The notes under the pieces were generated by a model, which saw nothing but the letters and a program-made list of their open reading frames with translations, did not search any database and was not told the origin of the DNA. Below are positions 1 through 8,769 of a stretch of 64,000 nt of DNA, piece after piece. Position 1 is the stretch's first letter, and each line of letters opens with the position of its first letter. Source of the stretch: an uncultured bacterium (lineage in GTDB: Bacteria > Spirochaetota > Leptospiria > Leptospirales > Leptonemataceae); contig CALFVU010000013.1 of the NCBI GenBank assembly GCA_937928085.1, positions 1 to 64,000 of the forward strand. The letters are read 5' to 3'. The position numbers were made by a program, and so were the translations under genes.

Positions 1-102
1 GTCTCCACAAGAAAGGTGTATTAGTTCTTGATAAAGATTTGCTTTTAAATTGATGCCAAAATAATGAATTTTTTTTAATCGAAATTCGTCTTGATGGTTC
101 AT
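1..102 (-). CDS. N-terminal fragment of an unidentified protein, cut by the window edge
   Basis: Read leftward from an ATG at 100-102, 34 codons stay open to base 1; the start reads MNHQDEFRLKKIHYFGINLK. No Shine-Dalgarno sequence is visible upstream, but several genes here also lack one. The reading is divergent from the aspartate aminotransferase gene, leaving about 150 bases between them for promoters. The fragment is too short to assign a family, and it could be a chance opening in AT-rich DNA. Confidence 0.4.
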   Translation of the reverse strand, partial: MNHQDEFRLKKIHYFGINLKANLYQELIHLSCGD

Positions 103-166
103 ATAAAAAATGTAGGGGAAAATAAAAGTTTTTTTCTGAAATTTTTTTAAATAAATAGATTAACAA

Positions 167-195
167 TTGATAAATTTATCTTCTACAATTATGTT
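167..195 (+). promoter_or_regulatory. candidate sigma-70 promoter for the aspartate aminotransferase operon
   Basis: TTGATA at 167-172, a 17-base spacer and TATGTT at 190-195 resemble a housekeeping promoter (5 of 6 and 4 of 6 consensus bases). Transcription would start near 202, about 50 bases before the ATG at 252, which has a GAGG-type ribosome site. The rest of 103-251 is AT-rich with nothing else recognisable. AT-rich DNA gives many such matches by chance. Confidence 0.35.
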
Positions 196-251
196 TTATT
201 TCTTTTCATAATAAATATGCATAAAAAAATTAGATTTTTTTTGAGGTTTTT

Positions 252-1460
252 ATGTTATCCAAGAGAATGAATTTAATTACTCCTTCGGTTACTTTAGAGA
301 TAACTGCTAAAGTAAAGGAATTAACTGCACAAGGTAAAGATGTAATAGGTTTTGGTGCCGGTGAGCCAGATTTTGATACTCCAGACAATATCAAAAATTA
401 TGCGATACAGTCCATAAAAGATGGTTTTACTAAGTATACTCCCGTAAGTGGAATTCCCGAACTGAAAAAAGCTATTATCCAAAAATACGAAAAAGAATAT
501 AATTTATCATATAACATAAAAGAAGTAATTGTTAGTTGTGGTGGAAAGCAGGTTTTATTTAATCTTTTCTTGGCTATTTTAAATCCCGGTGACGAAGTAA
601 TCATTTTTTCTCCATATTGGGTTTCGTATATTGATATTGTACAATTTGCAGAAGGAAAAGCTGTGATCATTGATACAACTTTTGAAAATCAATTTATGCC
701 CGACATAGAAGAGTTAAAAAAAGTTTTAAATCCAAAAGTAAAAGCTATAATTTTGAATTCTCCTTCGAATCCAACAGGTGTTTTTTATCCCGGTTCTTTA
801 TTAAGAGAACTTTCTAAATTGCTTGAAGAATATCCAAATGTGATTATAGTAACAGATGATATTTACGAAAAACTACTTTATGATGGTCTACAATTTACTA
901 ATATACTAAAAGAAAATCCTAAATTGAAACATAGGACTATAATTGTAAACGGTGTCAGTAAAACTTATAGTATGACCGGTTGGAGAATTGGATTTGGTTT
1001 AGGACCTGAAGCAATTATCAATGCTATGGATACTATACAAAGTCAAAGTACGTCAAATCCAACTTCAATTTCTCAAAAAGCTGCTCTGGCAGCATTAACT
1101 GATGATCAAAGTTTTCTCAACAATTTTCTAAAATCTTTTTCTGAAAGGAGAGATTTAATTTATCGAATGCTTAATTCCATTCCTAAAGTAAAGGTTTTTA
1201 AACCTCAAGGAGCGTTTTATATATTTCCAGATTTATCGGAAATTTTCCAGTCTGATCAATTCTTAAAACAAAAAAAACTTAACGAATCTAATTCTATGGC
1301 TTTTACTCGATTATTGTTAGAAATTGAAAATGTTGCAGTAATACCTGGAGTAGCTTTTGGAAATGATAATTGTATTCGCTTATCCTACGCTATAAGTGAG
1401 GAACAGATTCGAAAAGGAGTAGAACGGATCGGAAATTTTGTTTATAGCTTAATTCAATGA
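252..1460 (+). CDS. aspC: aspartate aminotransferase family (class I PLP aminotransferase)
   Basis: A fold-type I PLP aminotransferase of 402 residues, normal length for AspB/AspC-type enzymes, expected to interconvert aspartate/2-oxoglutarate and oxaloacetate/glutamate in the cytoplasm. Visible family signatures are GAGEPDFDTP near residue 35, the substrate/PLP segment NSPSNPTG near 169, TDDIYEKL near 201, and VSKTYSMTGWRIGF, in which Lys237 should form the Schiff base with PLP. A conserved Arg in CIRLSYA near the C terminus should bind the substrate carboxylate. GAGG precedes the ATG. The stop codon overlaps the start of the next gene as ATGA, so translation is probably coupled. Substrate range among aspartate, aromatic or other amino acids cannot be settled from sequence alone. 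Confidence 0.9.
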   Translation: MLSKRMNLITPSVTLEITAKVKELTAQGKDVIGFGAGEPDFDTPDNIKNYAIQSIKDGFTKYTPVSGIPELKKAIIQKYEKEYNLSYNIKEVIVSCGGKQVLFNLFLAILNPGDEVIIFSPYWVSYIDIVQFAEGKAVIIDTTFENQFMPDIEELKKVLNPKVKAIILNSPSNPTGVFYPGSLLRELSKLLEEYPNVIIVTDDIYEKLLYDGLQFTNILKENPKLKHRTIIVNGVSKTYSMTGWRIGFGLGPEAIINAMDTIQSQSTSNPTSISQKAALAALTDDQSFLNNFLKSFSERRDLIYRMLNSIPKVKVFKPQGAFYIFPDLSEIFQSDQFLKQKKLNESNSMAFTRLLLEIENVAVIPGVAFGNDNCIRLSYAISEEQIRKGVERIGNFVYSLIQ

Positions 1461-2455
1461 TTCCAGAAAAAGAAACGGATTTAAAGAATTTTTTATTAAA
1501 AAATAGGATTTCAAGTTTTAAAATATCAGCAATTAACGAAGAAGGTTCTAATAGAATTTACTACAGGATCAAAAGTACAAAAAAGAATAAAACTTATGTT
1601 TTATGTATTACTTACCCGTTTGTTGAACAGGATGATTTTATTCAATTATCGAAATATCTATTACAAAAGAAAGCAAAAATTCCAAAATTACTAGGATATT
1701 CTCATCAAGAGGGTTTGATTTTATTAGAAGATGGAGGAAATTTATATTTACAAGATCAAATCCTATTTTACAAACAAGAAAAAAAATATAAAAGTATTAT
1801 TGAATTATACAAAAAAATTATTGATGAATTGTTGTATTGGCACAGTCTAAAGGATATACCAATATTTGTTGAAAAACGTTATTTTGATAAAACAAAACTA
1901 AATTTCGAAATTGATTTTTTTTTCGAAAGATTAAATCATCAAAGAATCGAAATAAAAAATTTGAAAATTCGAACTTTTTTTACAGAACTTAACGAGTTTT
2001 TATCCGACACAAAGCACGAATTTGTTTTTACTCATAGAGATTTTCATTCAAGGAATATTTTATTAAAGAAAAATCAATTCAAAATTATAGATTATCAGGA
2101 TGCTCGAATGGGTTTGCGGTGGTATGATTTATCTTCTTTATTATTTGATCCTTATGTTCAATTAGATTTTTCTATTATAAAAATTCTTTTTGAATATTAC
2201 TTACAAAAAATCTCTTTAAAAGAAATTGATCATAGAGAAATATTTTATTTACAAGCTCTTCAAAGACTAACAAAAGCATTAGGAAGTTTTCTTTTTTTAG
2301 GATATGAAAAACAAAAGCCCAAGTTTATATCATACATTCTGCCAACATTGGAATTATTATTAGATTTGTATGCAATCGTTAGATTTCCAGATTTTATATT
2401 TCAATTTTATCAAAAGTTGTATGAATATTTTAAAAGAGAAATCCCATTCTTCTAG
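1457..2455 (+). CDS. amgK: AmgK-like anomeric sugar kinase (aminoglycoside phosphotransferase family)
   Basis: Protein-kinase-like fold of the APH family. The catalytic loop reads FTHRDFHSRNILL near residue 190 and the metal-binding segment IIDYQDARMGLRWYDLSSL near 210; this IDFQDA..GP..YD pattern is what I associate with AmgK, the kinase that phosphorylates N-acetylmuramate or GlcNAc at C1 in cell-wall recycling. The next gene encodes a MurU-like nucleotidyltransferase, the partner of AmgK in Pseudomonas, which supports the assignment by context. It overlaps the preceding aminotransferase by four bases (ATGA). Length 332 is close to AmgK. It could instead be a general APH-family kinase with another small substrate. 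Confidence 0.65.
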   Translation: MIPEKETDLKNFLLKNRISSFKISAINEEGSNRIYYRIKSTKKNKTYVLCITYPFVEQDDFIQLSKYLLQKKAKIPKLLGYSHQEGLILLEDGGNLYLQDQILFYKQEKKYKSIIELYKKIIDELLYWHSLKDIPIFVEKRYFDKTKLNFEIDFFFERLNHQRIEIKNLKIRTFFTELNEFLSDTKHEFVFTHRDFHSRNILLKKNQFKIIDYQDARMGLRWYDLSSLLFDPYVQLDFSIIKILFEYYLQKISLKEIDHREIFYLQALQRLTKALGSFLFLGYEKQKPKFISYILPTLELLLDLYAIVRFPDFIFQFYQKLYEYFKREIPFF

Positions 2456-3230
2456 AGTTGCTATGATTCTTGCTGCTGGATTTGGCAGAAGAATGGAAGA
2501 GTACACTTTAGAGATGCCCAAGCCATTATTAACGATCAATTCATATCCTCTAATTTGCTATAGTTTATTTTTGTTATATCTTTGGAAAACAGATTATGTT
2601 GTTATCAATTTACATTACATGGGGGATAAAATTAAAAAGTTTTTAAAAGATTTTCCTTATTTTCCAATCTATTTTAGCGAAGAAAAAGATATCTTGGGTA
2701 CTGCAGGAGGAATTTCTTATGCTATTTACCAGAATTTATTAAACGATTATTTTGTCGTTATCAATACGGATACGATTTTTTTCCCGAATTTTGATCTTTA
2801 TTCTTATATCCCAATTTTAAAAGAACATAAAATAGATCATTTGCTATGCCTAAAACAAAAAAAAACTTTTACACCAGAAACTAACTTTTCTTTAAAAGAA
2901 AAATTAACAAATCAGATTTATAGTTTTGTGATATCCAAAAAACAAAAAAAAAACTCGTTTTTTTATACCGGAATGTCATTATTTAATGTAAACTATTTTC
3001 GGTATTACAGAGATATAAATCAAAACAGTGAAAATAATTCTACAACCAACATTTTTAAAAAAGAATTAATAGAATTACTTGAACAAAATCCTATATTCGG
3101 GATAATTTACAAAGGAGTTCATATTGATTCTGGAACAAAAGTAAAGTACGAAAATTTAAAACAAAAAAATTTGATCTCAAATAGTTATAAAAAATCTTGG
3201 GAAAATTTTCTAAAAGGTTGGTTTGGATGA
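2421..3230 (+). CDS. murU: MurU-like sugar-1-phosphate nucleotidyltransferase
   Basis: NTP_transferase-family enzyme with the N-terminal signature MILAAGFGRRMEE followed by MPKPLLTI, and the downstream motifs ILGTAGGI and VINTDT (metal-binding Asp). Expected role: UMP transfer to MurNAc-1-phosphate or GlcNAc-1-phosphate, completing the salvage begun by the kinase just upstream. I chose the ATG at 2421, which keeps Val-Ala before the first strand; the reading frame opens further upstream at 2370 inside the kinase gene, and an ATG at 2463 just after the kinase stop is another option. About 270 residues, slightly longer than MurU. The C-terminal IDSGTKVKYENL matches the D-x-GTP ending of these enzymes. 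A related sugar nucleotidyltransferase cannot be excluded. Confidence 0.65.
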   Translation: MNILKEKSHSSRVAMILAAGFGRRMEEYTLEMPKPLLTINSYPLICYSLFLLYLWKTDYVVINLHYMGDKIKKFLKDFPYFPIYFSEEKDILGTAGGISYAIYQNLLNDYFVVINTDTIFFPNFDLYSYIPILKEHKIDHLLCLKQKKTFTPETNFSLKEKLTNQIYSFVISKKQKKNSFFYTGMSLFNVNYFRYYRDINQNSENNSTTNIFKKELIELLEQNPIFGIIYKGVHIDSGTKVKYENLKQKNLISNSYKKSWENFLKGWFG

Positions 3231-4285
3231 TAATACAAATTTTATTACCTTTCTGGTTATATTTAGATACAATCTTTAAAGATATAGAAATTTACAATTC
3301 TTTGACTTATATTCCATTCGAAGATTTAATTTTAAAAGAAGAAATGTTAAAAATTAATAAAAACTTAGAAATAAAAAATACTATTGCAGACTTAACGTTA
3401 AGTTTTTTTATGAATCAAACTCTACCGAAACAGGAAAGTTTACTTCTTTTATCTGAAGAGGAGAGTGCAAGATCGTTTTTGTTATATTTTTTAGCGATAC
3501 AAGAAATACGAAAAGAAAATTTTATTAAAGCCCGAAGTTTATTAGAAGAGTCCTTAAAACTTAATTCTGATTTTGATTATGCATGGAACTTACTAGGATA
3601 TTTACAAAGTAATTCAAATAATTTTAAAGAAGCAGAAATTTCTTTCAAGAAAGCTGTAACGTTATATCCAAATCATCCTATATATCGTTTTAATTTATCA
3701 AAAACTTATTTTAATTTAGGAAAAATACAAGATGCTTTAAAAGAAATTGATGTTTCGATTCGTTTAAAAGAGAATTATCCAGAGGCTTATTTTTTAAAAG
3801 GTATGATTTTGGAAGAAATCAATAAAGAAGAAGCATTAAAAAATTATCAGATAGCATTAGAAATGGGGTTAGACAAAGATTCTTTTTTAATACAATTTTT
3901 AAATTTAGCATTTCAATTAAATTCAACTACTTTGATATCCCAAATCATCGAAAAGCTTCAAAACAAAAAGAAAGATATAGAGATTTTACTTTTACTTTTA
4001 AAAATCCATCTAAATTATGGTGAGTATAATAAAGCTTATCAAATTTTTGAAGAAATCTTACTTTTACCTTCCGGGATTTATGAACTAAACAAAGAAGAGA
4101 TTGAAAATCAATATGAGCAATTAAAAATTTTAAATTGTAAACAAGGTATGAAATTACAAAATTTTTTTTTAAAAAATCAAAATAGATTAGAAAAATATAA
4201 AATGGATTTTGTTAAAAAAATTTTAAATTTTAATTGTAAAATTCATATCAACGTAAAAGATCCAATTGTTAGTCCAGGGCGCTAA
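3227..4285 (+). CDS. TPR-repeat protein with N-terminal hydrophobic segment
   Basis: Begins with a short hydrophobic stretch (MIIQILLPFWLYLDTIF), probably a signal anchor, then a helical protein with several tetratricopeptide-like repeats, clearest at FDYAWNLLGYLQSNSNNFKEA, YRFNLSKTYFNLGKIQDALK and EAYFLKGMILEEINKEEALK. TPR arrays scaffold protein contacts; no enzymatic motif is seen. The ATG at 3227 overlaps the MurU-like gene by four bases (ATGA); the frame also has an upstream ATG at 3197 that would overlap by 34 bases, which I think less likely. The 3' end overlaps the convergent CapA-like gene by 17 bases. Confidence 0.75.
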   Translation: MIIQILLPFWLYLDTIFKDIEIYNSLTYIPFEDLILKEEMLKINKNLEIKNTIADLTLSFFMNQTLPKQESLLLLSEEESARSFLLYFLAIQEIRKENFIKARSLLEESLKLNSDFDYAWNLLGYLQSNSNNFKEAEISFKKAVTLYPNHPIYRFNLSKTYFNLGKIQDALKEIDVSIRLKENYPEAYFLKGMILEEINKEEALKNYQIALEMGLDKDSFLIQFLNLAFQLNSTTLISQIIEKLQNKKKDIEILLLLLKIHLNYGEYNKAYQIFEEILLLPSGIYELNKEEIENQYEQLKILNCKQGMKLQNFFLKNQNRLEKYKMDFVKKILNFNCKIHINVKDPIVSPGR

Positions 4286-5345
4286 AAAATAATCGATTCA
4301 TTTGTATATTAGTATAAACTTTTTGATTTGGTTGTTCTTTTTTACTTAGAACATAGATTTCTTTAAAAAGTTCTAAAGACTCTTCTTTATCAAGAACATT
4401 AATCTTAAAATTATACTTTCGATTAATTCCAGTGATAGGAACAATTTCAATTCCTAAAAATTGTTTAGTTTTAGGATCAAAATGAAATATTGCTAAAATA
4501 TTATTGGTTTGAAAATAATTCATTGATCCAAAAAGAAAATTTCCTAAAGAATATAAAATAGCACTGTTGCGATTGACAACAATTGCTTGTGGAATATGAG
4601 GATGATGTCCTACAATAAAATTTACCCCATAATTCAATAACATTTTTGAAATATTTTTTTGTTCATCAGAAATTTTATTTTGATATTCCTTACCCCAATG
4701 GATGGAAACAAAAATATAATCAACTTTTTTTCTAATTTCTAAGATTTTGTTAAATAAAATTTTATGTAAAGTAGCTACTCCAGGTTTTTGTCGGGTTGCA
4801 ATATCATCGTTATATACAATAAGAGATATAGAAAAAAAAGCGAAGTTCAAAGAATCGATGTTAGTAATATATGGCGTTAAAGCTTCTTCTATATTTCTAC
4901 CTGCACCAATAGTATGTATTTGAAATTTTTTTAAATTTTCAATGGTTTCTAATAAACCTTTTATTCCATAATCATACGTATGATTATTACCTAAAAAACC
5001 CAAATTGATTTTAAGTTGAGTCAGTATCTCAATACTTTTTATTGGAGAATTAAAAACATAGGATCTACCTATCAAAGGTTTTTCATTTGTAGTGAACACA
5101 GTTTCGATATTTACTGCTCTAAAATGAACATTTTCGAAGATAGGAAGAATTTTTTCTATTGGTGAATTACCTTCTTTAAGAATATCATCTACGCCCCAAA
5201 CAAAATGGGTATCTCCTGCAAAGAGAAGTTTTATCGTATCTGTTGGTAAGGTAAAATTTTTATTTTCTTGGGAAAATAAAAATAATGGAAAAAAAGCAGA
5301 CAAACAAAAAGAAAAAAGAATTTTTCTAAAAAACATTAAATTCAT
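4269..5345 (-). CDS. secreted CapA-like metallophosphoesterase
   Basis: Poly-gamma-glutamate capsule synthesis (CapA/PgsA) family. A signal peptide (about residues 1-25, ending near FLFSQE) is followed by LLFAGDTHF, NIETVFTT, FLGNNHTYDYG, VSIHWGKEY and VGHHPHIPQ, the Asp/Asn/His metal-ligand pattern of this calcineurin-like fold. No capB or capC is nearby, so a capsule role is not implied; many bacteria carry stand-alone CapA proteins of unknown substrate. Length 358 is typical. It is convergent with the TPR gene, overlapping it by 17 bases, and divergent from the LolA-like gene across about 100 bases. Confidence 0.85.
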   Translation of the reverse strand: MNLMFFRKILFSFCLSAFFPLFLFSQENKNFTLPTDTIKLLFAGDTHFVWGVDDILKEGNSPIEKILPIFENVHFRAVNIETVFTTNEKPLIGRSYVFNSPIKSIEILTQLKINLGFLGNNHTYDYGIKGLLETIENLKKFQIHTIGAGRNIEEALTPYITNIDSLNFAFFSISLIVYNDDIATRQKPGVATLHKILFNKILEIRKKVDYIFVSIHWGKEYQNKISDEQKNISKMLLNYGVNFIVGHHPHIPQAIVVNRNSAILYSLGNFLFGSMNYFQTNNILAIFHFDPKTKQFLGIEIVPITGINRKYNFKINVLDKEESLELFKEIYVLSKKEQPNQKVYTNIQMNRLFFSALD

Positions 5346-5442
5346 AATTTATAGTAAAATTTTGTATGCAAGAGAAATTTATATTTTAATTTGAAAGAAA
5401 AAGAATTTTCTTTAATCCATTTACACAAAAATTTATTAAAAA

Positions 5443-6180
5443 ATGATAATTTTAAAATATATATTCAAATTCTTTCTTATTTATTTTTGTATACAAAAAA
5501 TTGAATTTTTTAGTCAGGAATTATCTGCACAAAAATATTTAGAAATTATAGAAAAACATAATCAACCTAAAAATGGATATTACGAGGGAAGTTTAGATAT
5601 TTTAATACCATATCGAAAAAAACAAACTTTTGATTTTGTGTTTTTAAAAAAGGATCATCATATCTTTTGGGAATTTCGACAATCAGAACAAGTTTATTAT
5701 AGAGTTTTGTGCAATCAAAAAAATCAATTGATTTATTTTTATGATAAAAAAAGAGATGTAGTATATAGTAAAAAAGAAGAGCAAATATTAAAAGAATGGG
5801 TTTTTATTCCTTATTTTGTTTTTTGTGGAGTTATGTTAGAAGCTATTCTTGATCCTCAAAGAATCGAAAAAAATACCGAAATTTTGATTCATTCTAAATT
5901 TTTTTATCCGAATAGTTCTCATTTTATAATCCTTAATGCTGATCAAAATTTTCGCTTAAAAAAGTTTTTATTATTTTCTAGGTTTGGACAAAAGGAAATG
6001 ATTACCCATCGAATCTTTTTTTTGTTTGAACCAATTCCATCTTTGGATCCTTTTTTTCCTAATAGGGTTGAAGTCATTGATGCAAACAAAAATTCAGTTG
6101 CAATTTTTCGATGGAGTTTATACTACGAAAAATATAAAATAGATGACATTAGATTTATACCAGAATTTCTATCTCGTTGA
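5443..6180 (+). CDS. secreted LolA-like / outer-membrane lipoprotein-sorting-type protein
   Basis: An N-terminal hydrophobic signal (about residues 1-22) is followed by a beta-rich protein rich in aromatic residues. The alternating strands (TFDFVFLKKDHHIFWEFR, YYRVLCNQKNQLIYFYDK) and the C-terminal IPSLDPFFPNRVEVID resemble the lipoprotein-sorting/LolA-like fold found in many spirochaete periplasmic proteins. That assignment is by look and feel rather than a diagnostic motif. The stop overlaps the next gene as TGATG. Function unknown; the context with a synthase and a secreted hydrolase-like protein is not informative. Confidence 0.6.
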   Translation: MIILKYIFKFFLIYFCIQKIEFFSQELSAQKYLEIIEKHNQPKNGYYEGSLDILIPYRKKQTFDFVFLKKDHHIFWEFRQSEQVYYRVLCNQKNQLIYFYDKKRDVVYSKKEEQILKEWVFIPYFVFCGVMLEAILDPQRIEKNTEILIHSKFFYPNSSHFIILNADQNFRLKKFLLFSRFGQKEMITHRIFFLFEPIPSLDPFFPNRVEVIDANKNSVAIFRWSLYYEKYKIDDIRFIPEFLSR

Positions 6181-7307
6181 TGTTATACGAAAAAACATTA
6201 CAATTATTGTTAGAAAGTGTGGGAAGACCGGAAGAAGTTGATTATTATCTCAAACGATTTAAAAACAATAGTAAATCGGATTACTTTGCACTAATTGTTC
6301 CAGAAAGGGATGTGTTGCAAGAAAATTTTGAACATCTTACATTCTCCTTAGAAATGTTATTTAAACTAGAGTTATTTCCCATAGTTTTGATTGCTTTTCC
6401 CGATCCATATGTTTATAAAGCTAAATTCATAAATCAAGATATGTATGTTTGTTATTTTTTAAATAATTTAAATGAAAACCATTTGATTGTTAAGAATAAT
6501 AATAAAAAAATTTTAGTTATTTTTTTTACTGGTTTTTTAATAGATTTTATAAATCATTTTAATCATTTTTTACCTGATAGAGTTCATTTTGTTAGAAATC
6601 AAGGTTTTATCAAAGATAGAAATCAACAATATTTGTATATGTTGGATGCATTAACATTAAAAGAACCAGAAAAAAAAAAGATTGAATTGTTGAATCCTAA
6701 AGAATTAGAGTCTATTTTGGAAGAAGATATAGGAATTTATATTTATGCGAGTTATCTTTATGCAAATTATAATTTTTTTCATATTTCTATAACTTCTCCT
6801 TTTATGCTATTAAAGGAACTATTTACAATTAAAGGTTCCGGGACTTTAATTCGTAAACCTTCGAAAATTCGTCATATAAAGAGAGAGCAAGTAACCGATA
6901 GTTTTATGATAACAATCAAAAATATAATAGAAGAATGCTTTCAGAAAAAACTAAAAGATCAAGCACTTCAATATTTTACGGATGTTTTTATAGATTCTGA
7001 AGAAAAGAGCCTGATTTTATTAGAAAAAAAAGAATTCGGATATTATCTATCGAAATTTGCAGTGACTATTGAAGCAAGAGGTAGAGGTATTGCACAAGAT
7101 CTTTGGAATGAATTACAAAAAAAAAATTTTTCTTTATTTTGGAAAACGAATCAAAAAAATTCTATAAAGAAATGGTATGAAAAAATTAGTGATGGTTTTT
7201 GTAAATTAGATCCTTATCTTGTTTTTTGGAAAAATATATCTTATACAAATATACCGAGAATTATTGATTTTATAAAAGAAAGAGGTTCTGATTTTTATGA
7301 AGATTAA
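6177..7307 (+). CDS. argA: N-acetylglutamate synthase with GNAT (NAT) domain
   Basis: Predicted to acetylate glutamate using acetyl-CoA, the first step of arginine synthesis. The C-terminal third matches the NAT domain of the vertebrate/Xanthomonas-type synthases: FAVTIEARGRGIAQDLWNEL (acetyl-CoA pyrophosphate loop, about residues 289-308), SLFWKTNQKNSIKKWYEKIS and DGF...VFWK, which mirror the LxWRSRxxNPINxWY and DG segments of that family. The first 240 residues look like a degenerate amino-acid-kinase-like domain without obvious kinase motifs. It overlaps the upstream gene by four bases and the downstream gene by 11. No other arg gene is in the window. The domain match is good; the in vivo substrate is inferred. 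Confidence 0.7.
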   Translation: MMLYEKTLQLLLESVGRPEEVDYYLKRFKNNSKSDYFALIVPERDVLQENFEHLTFSLEMLFKLELFPIVLIAFPDPYVYKAKFINQDMYVCYFLNNLNENHLIVKNNNKKILVIFFTGFLIDFINHFNHFLPDRVHFVRNQGFIKDRNQQYLYMLDALTLKEPEKKKIELLNPKELESILEEDIGIYIYASYLYANYNFFHISITSPFMLLKELFTIKGSGTLIRKPSKIRHIKREQVTDSFMITIKNIIEECFQKKLKDQALQYFTDVFIDSEEKSLILLEKKEFGYYLSKFAVTIEARGRGIAQDLWNELQKKNFSLFWKTNQKNSIKKWYEKISDGFCKLDPYLVFWKNISYTNIPRIIDFIKERGSDFYED

Positions 7308-8769
7308 ATATATTTTATTGTTTATTGTTTTTTTTAGAGGTATTGTTTTATCTAAAGATTTATCAGAAATTGTAATACCTTTAGTAGAATCATTGATCAA
7401 AAATCAAAATATTCCTACATTACAAATTATCATTTTTAGTCCTCAAAAAATATGGCTTCAGCAATTTGAGTATGATTATTATGATCAAAAACCTAAACGA
7501 AACGAAAACTTATATAATTATTTTGTAGGGGAACTTTCATATCCTATTCTTGGGTATTATTTTACAAAAGAATTTACCAATATAAAAATAAAAAATCATC
7601 CGATTATACAATTGATTGAAGATAATCTAAAAAAAAGTAATTATTTTATAAAAAAATACAATGTTCTATCAGATCAGTATTTCGATGTATATAAAGAAAA
7701 TTCGAATAGATTAGTATTTCAATCTTTGTTAAATATGACTTCAGGATTAGAAATTTCAAAGAGCGGAATTGGTATGCGGAATCAAGATTTTAAGTTAGAT
7801 ATAAAAATACGCTCTAATCCTTTCGAAAATTTTTATTTATCTACAAACAATTATCTTGTTTTATATGACTCTTTAGAGCTATTCAAACCAGAATATACCA
7901 TTAGTGATTTTTTTAAAAAAGTTTTATTTTATAAAGGCAGTATTTCAAAAGAATTTTTAAAGACTCATAATATTCCTTATGGTTCATTTTCTGGTAAAAA
8001 AATCAAATTTATTACAGATTTTGATATACATAATGTTTTTTCGTATGGAATGATAACAAACCTAAAAAACTATATGGAATTGATTTATATAATTTATAAA
8101 GAAAATTTGATATTTGATGAATTTTATATCAAAACAGATAAAACTTCTGGTTATAAAAATGGTTTTTTTTACAGAAAAACTTGTGATGGTCAGTTTTATA
8201 TAGCAGAAAATTTTGGGTATGTACCTGGTTATAGTAGTTATTTTTTTATTATGGAGAATGGTTATGGTTTTGGTATATTTCAATCTAGTGATGATGAATA
8301 TACTCTTCATTTTATTCGAGATAAAATTGAAGAAATGTTATATGGAGTTTTAGCTATTGAATGTTTTAAAGAATTGATTGATGAAAAAAAGTTTAAATCT
8401 TTGTTAGGCTACTATCGTGGAGAAAATATTTTAGAAAATTCTGTTTTTAAAAATATTTTCACTGATTTTTGGGTTCGAGTAGATCATCGAAATCGATTCG
8501 AAGTTTCCAATTTTTTTAGCAAAGATCCTTTAGGTTATATAGAAGCTATGAATCAAAAACTTTTTATAAGAGGATATTCAAAGATTAATAGATATCCTTT
8601 AAATTTTATTGAAGAAAATCATAAAATAAAAAAAATCTTTATTGGGATTTATGAATATAAAAATATTGACTGGTACTTATCCATTCGTGGAATTGTTATC
8701 TTATTTTTATTTGTGATCTTGCTTATTTTTATAACTATTTTGGGAGTCATCATTTATGCAAAAGGTTAA
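7297..8769 (+). CDS. membrane-anchored serine-hydrolase-like protein lacking the SxxK lysine
   Basis: Overall layout of a class C beta-lactamase/DD-peptidase-like protein: signal peptide (about 1-19), a LLNMTSGLEI segment near residue 145 matching the family's LLxHTSGL, and GYVPGYSSYFF near 310 matching the HxGxxPGYSS region. The expected SxxK nucleophile segment appears as S81-Y-P-I84, so the general-base Lys is missing, and the Tyr motif is not evident. A C-terminal transmembrane helix spans about residues 462-488. The likely reading is a non-catalytic relative, perhaps a peptidoglycan-binding or sensory protein. Alignment in this divergent family is uncertain. It overlaps both neighbours, suggesting operon membership. 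Confidence 0.55.
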   Translation: MKIKYILLFIVFFRGIVLSKDLSEIVIPLVESLIKNQNIPTLQIIIFSPQKIWLQQFEYDYYDQKPKRNENLYNYFVGELSYPILGYYFTKEFTNIKIKNHPIIQLIEDNLKKSNYFIKKYNVLSDQYFDVYKENSNRLVFQSLLNMTSGLEISKSGIGMRNQDFKLDIKIRSNPFENFYLSTNNYLVLYDSLELFKPEYTISDFFKKVLFYKGSISKEFLKTHNIPYGSFSGKKIKFITDFDIHNVFSYGMITNLKNYMELIYIIYKENLIFDEFYIKTDKTSGYKNGFFYRKTCDGQFYIAENFGYVPGYSSYFFIMENGYGFGIFQSSDDEYTLHFIRDKIEEMLYGVLAIECFKELIDEKKFKSLLGYYRGENILENSVFKNIFTDFWVRVDHRNRFEVSNFFSKDPLGYIEAMNQKLFIRGYSKINRYPLNFIEENHKIKKIFIGIYEYKNIDWYLSIRGIVILFLFVILLIFITILGVIIYAKG

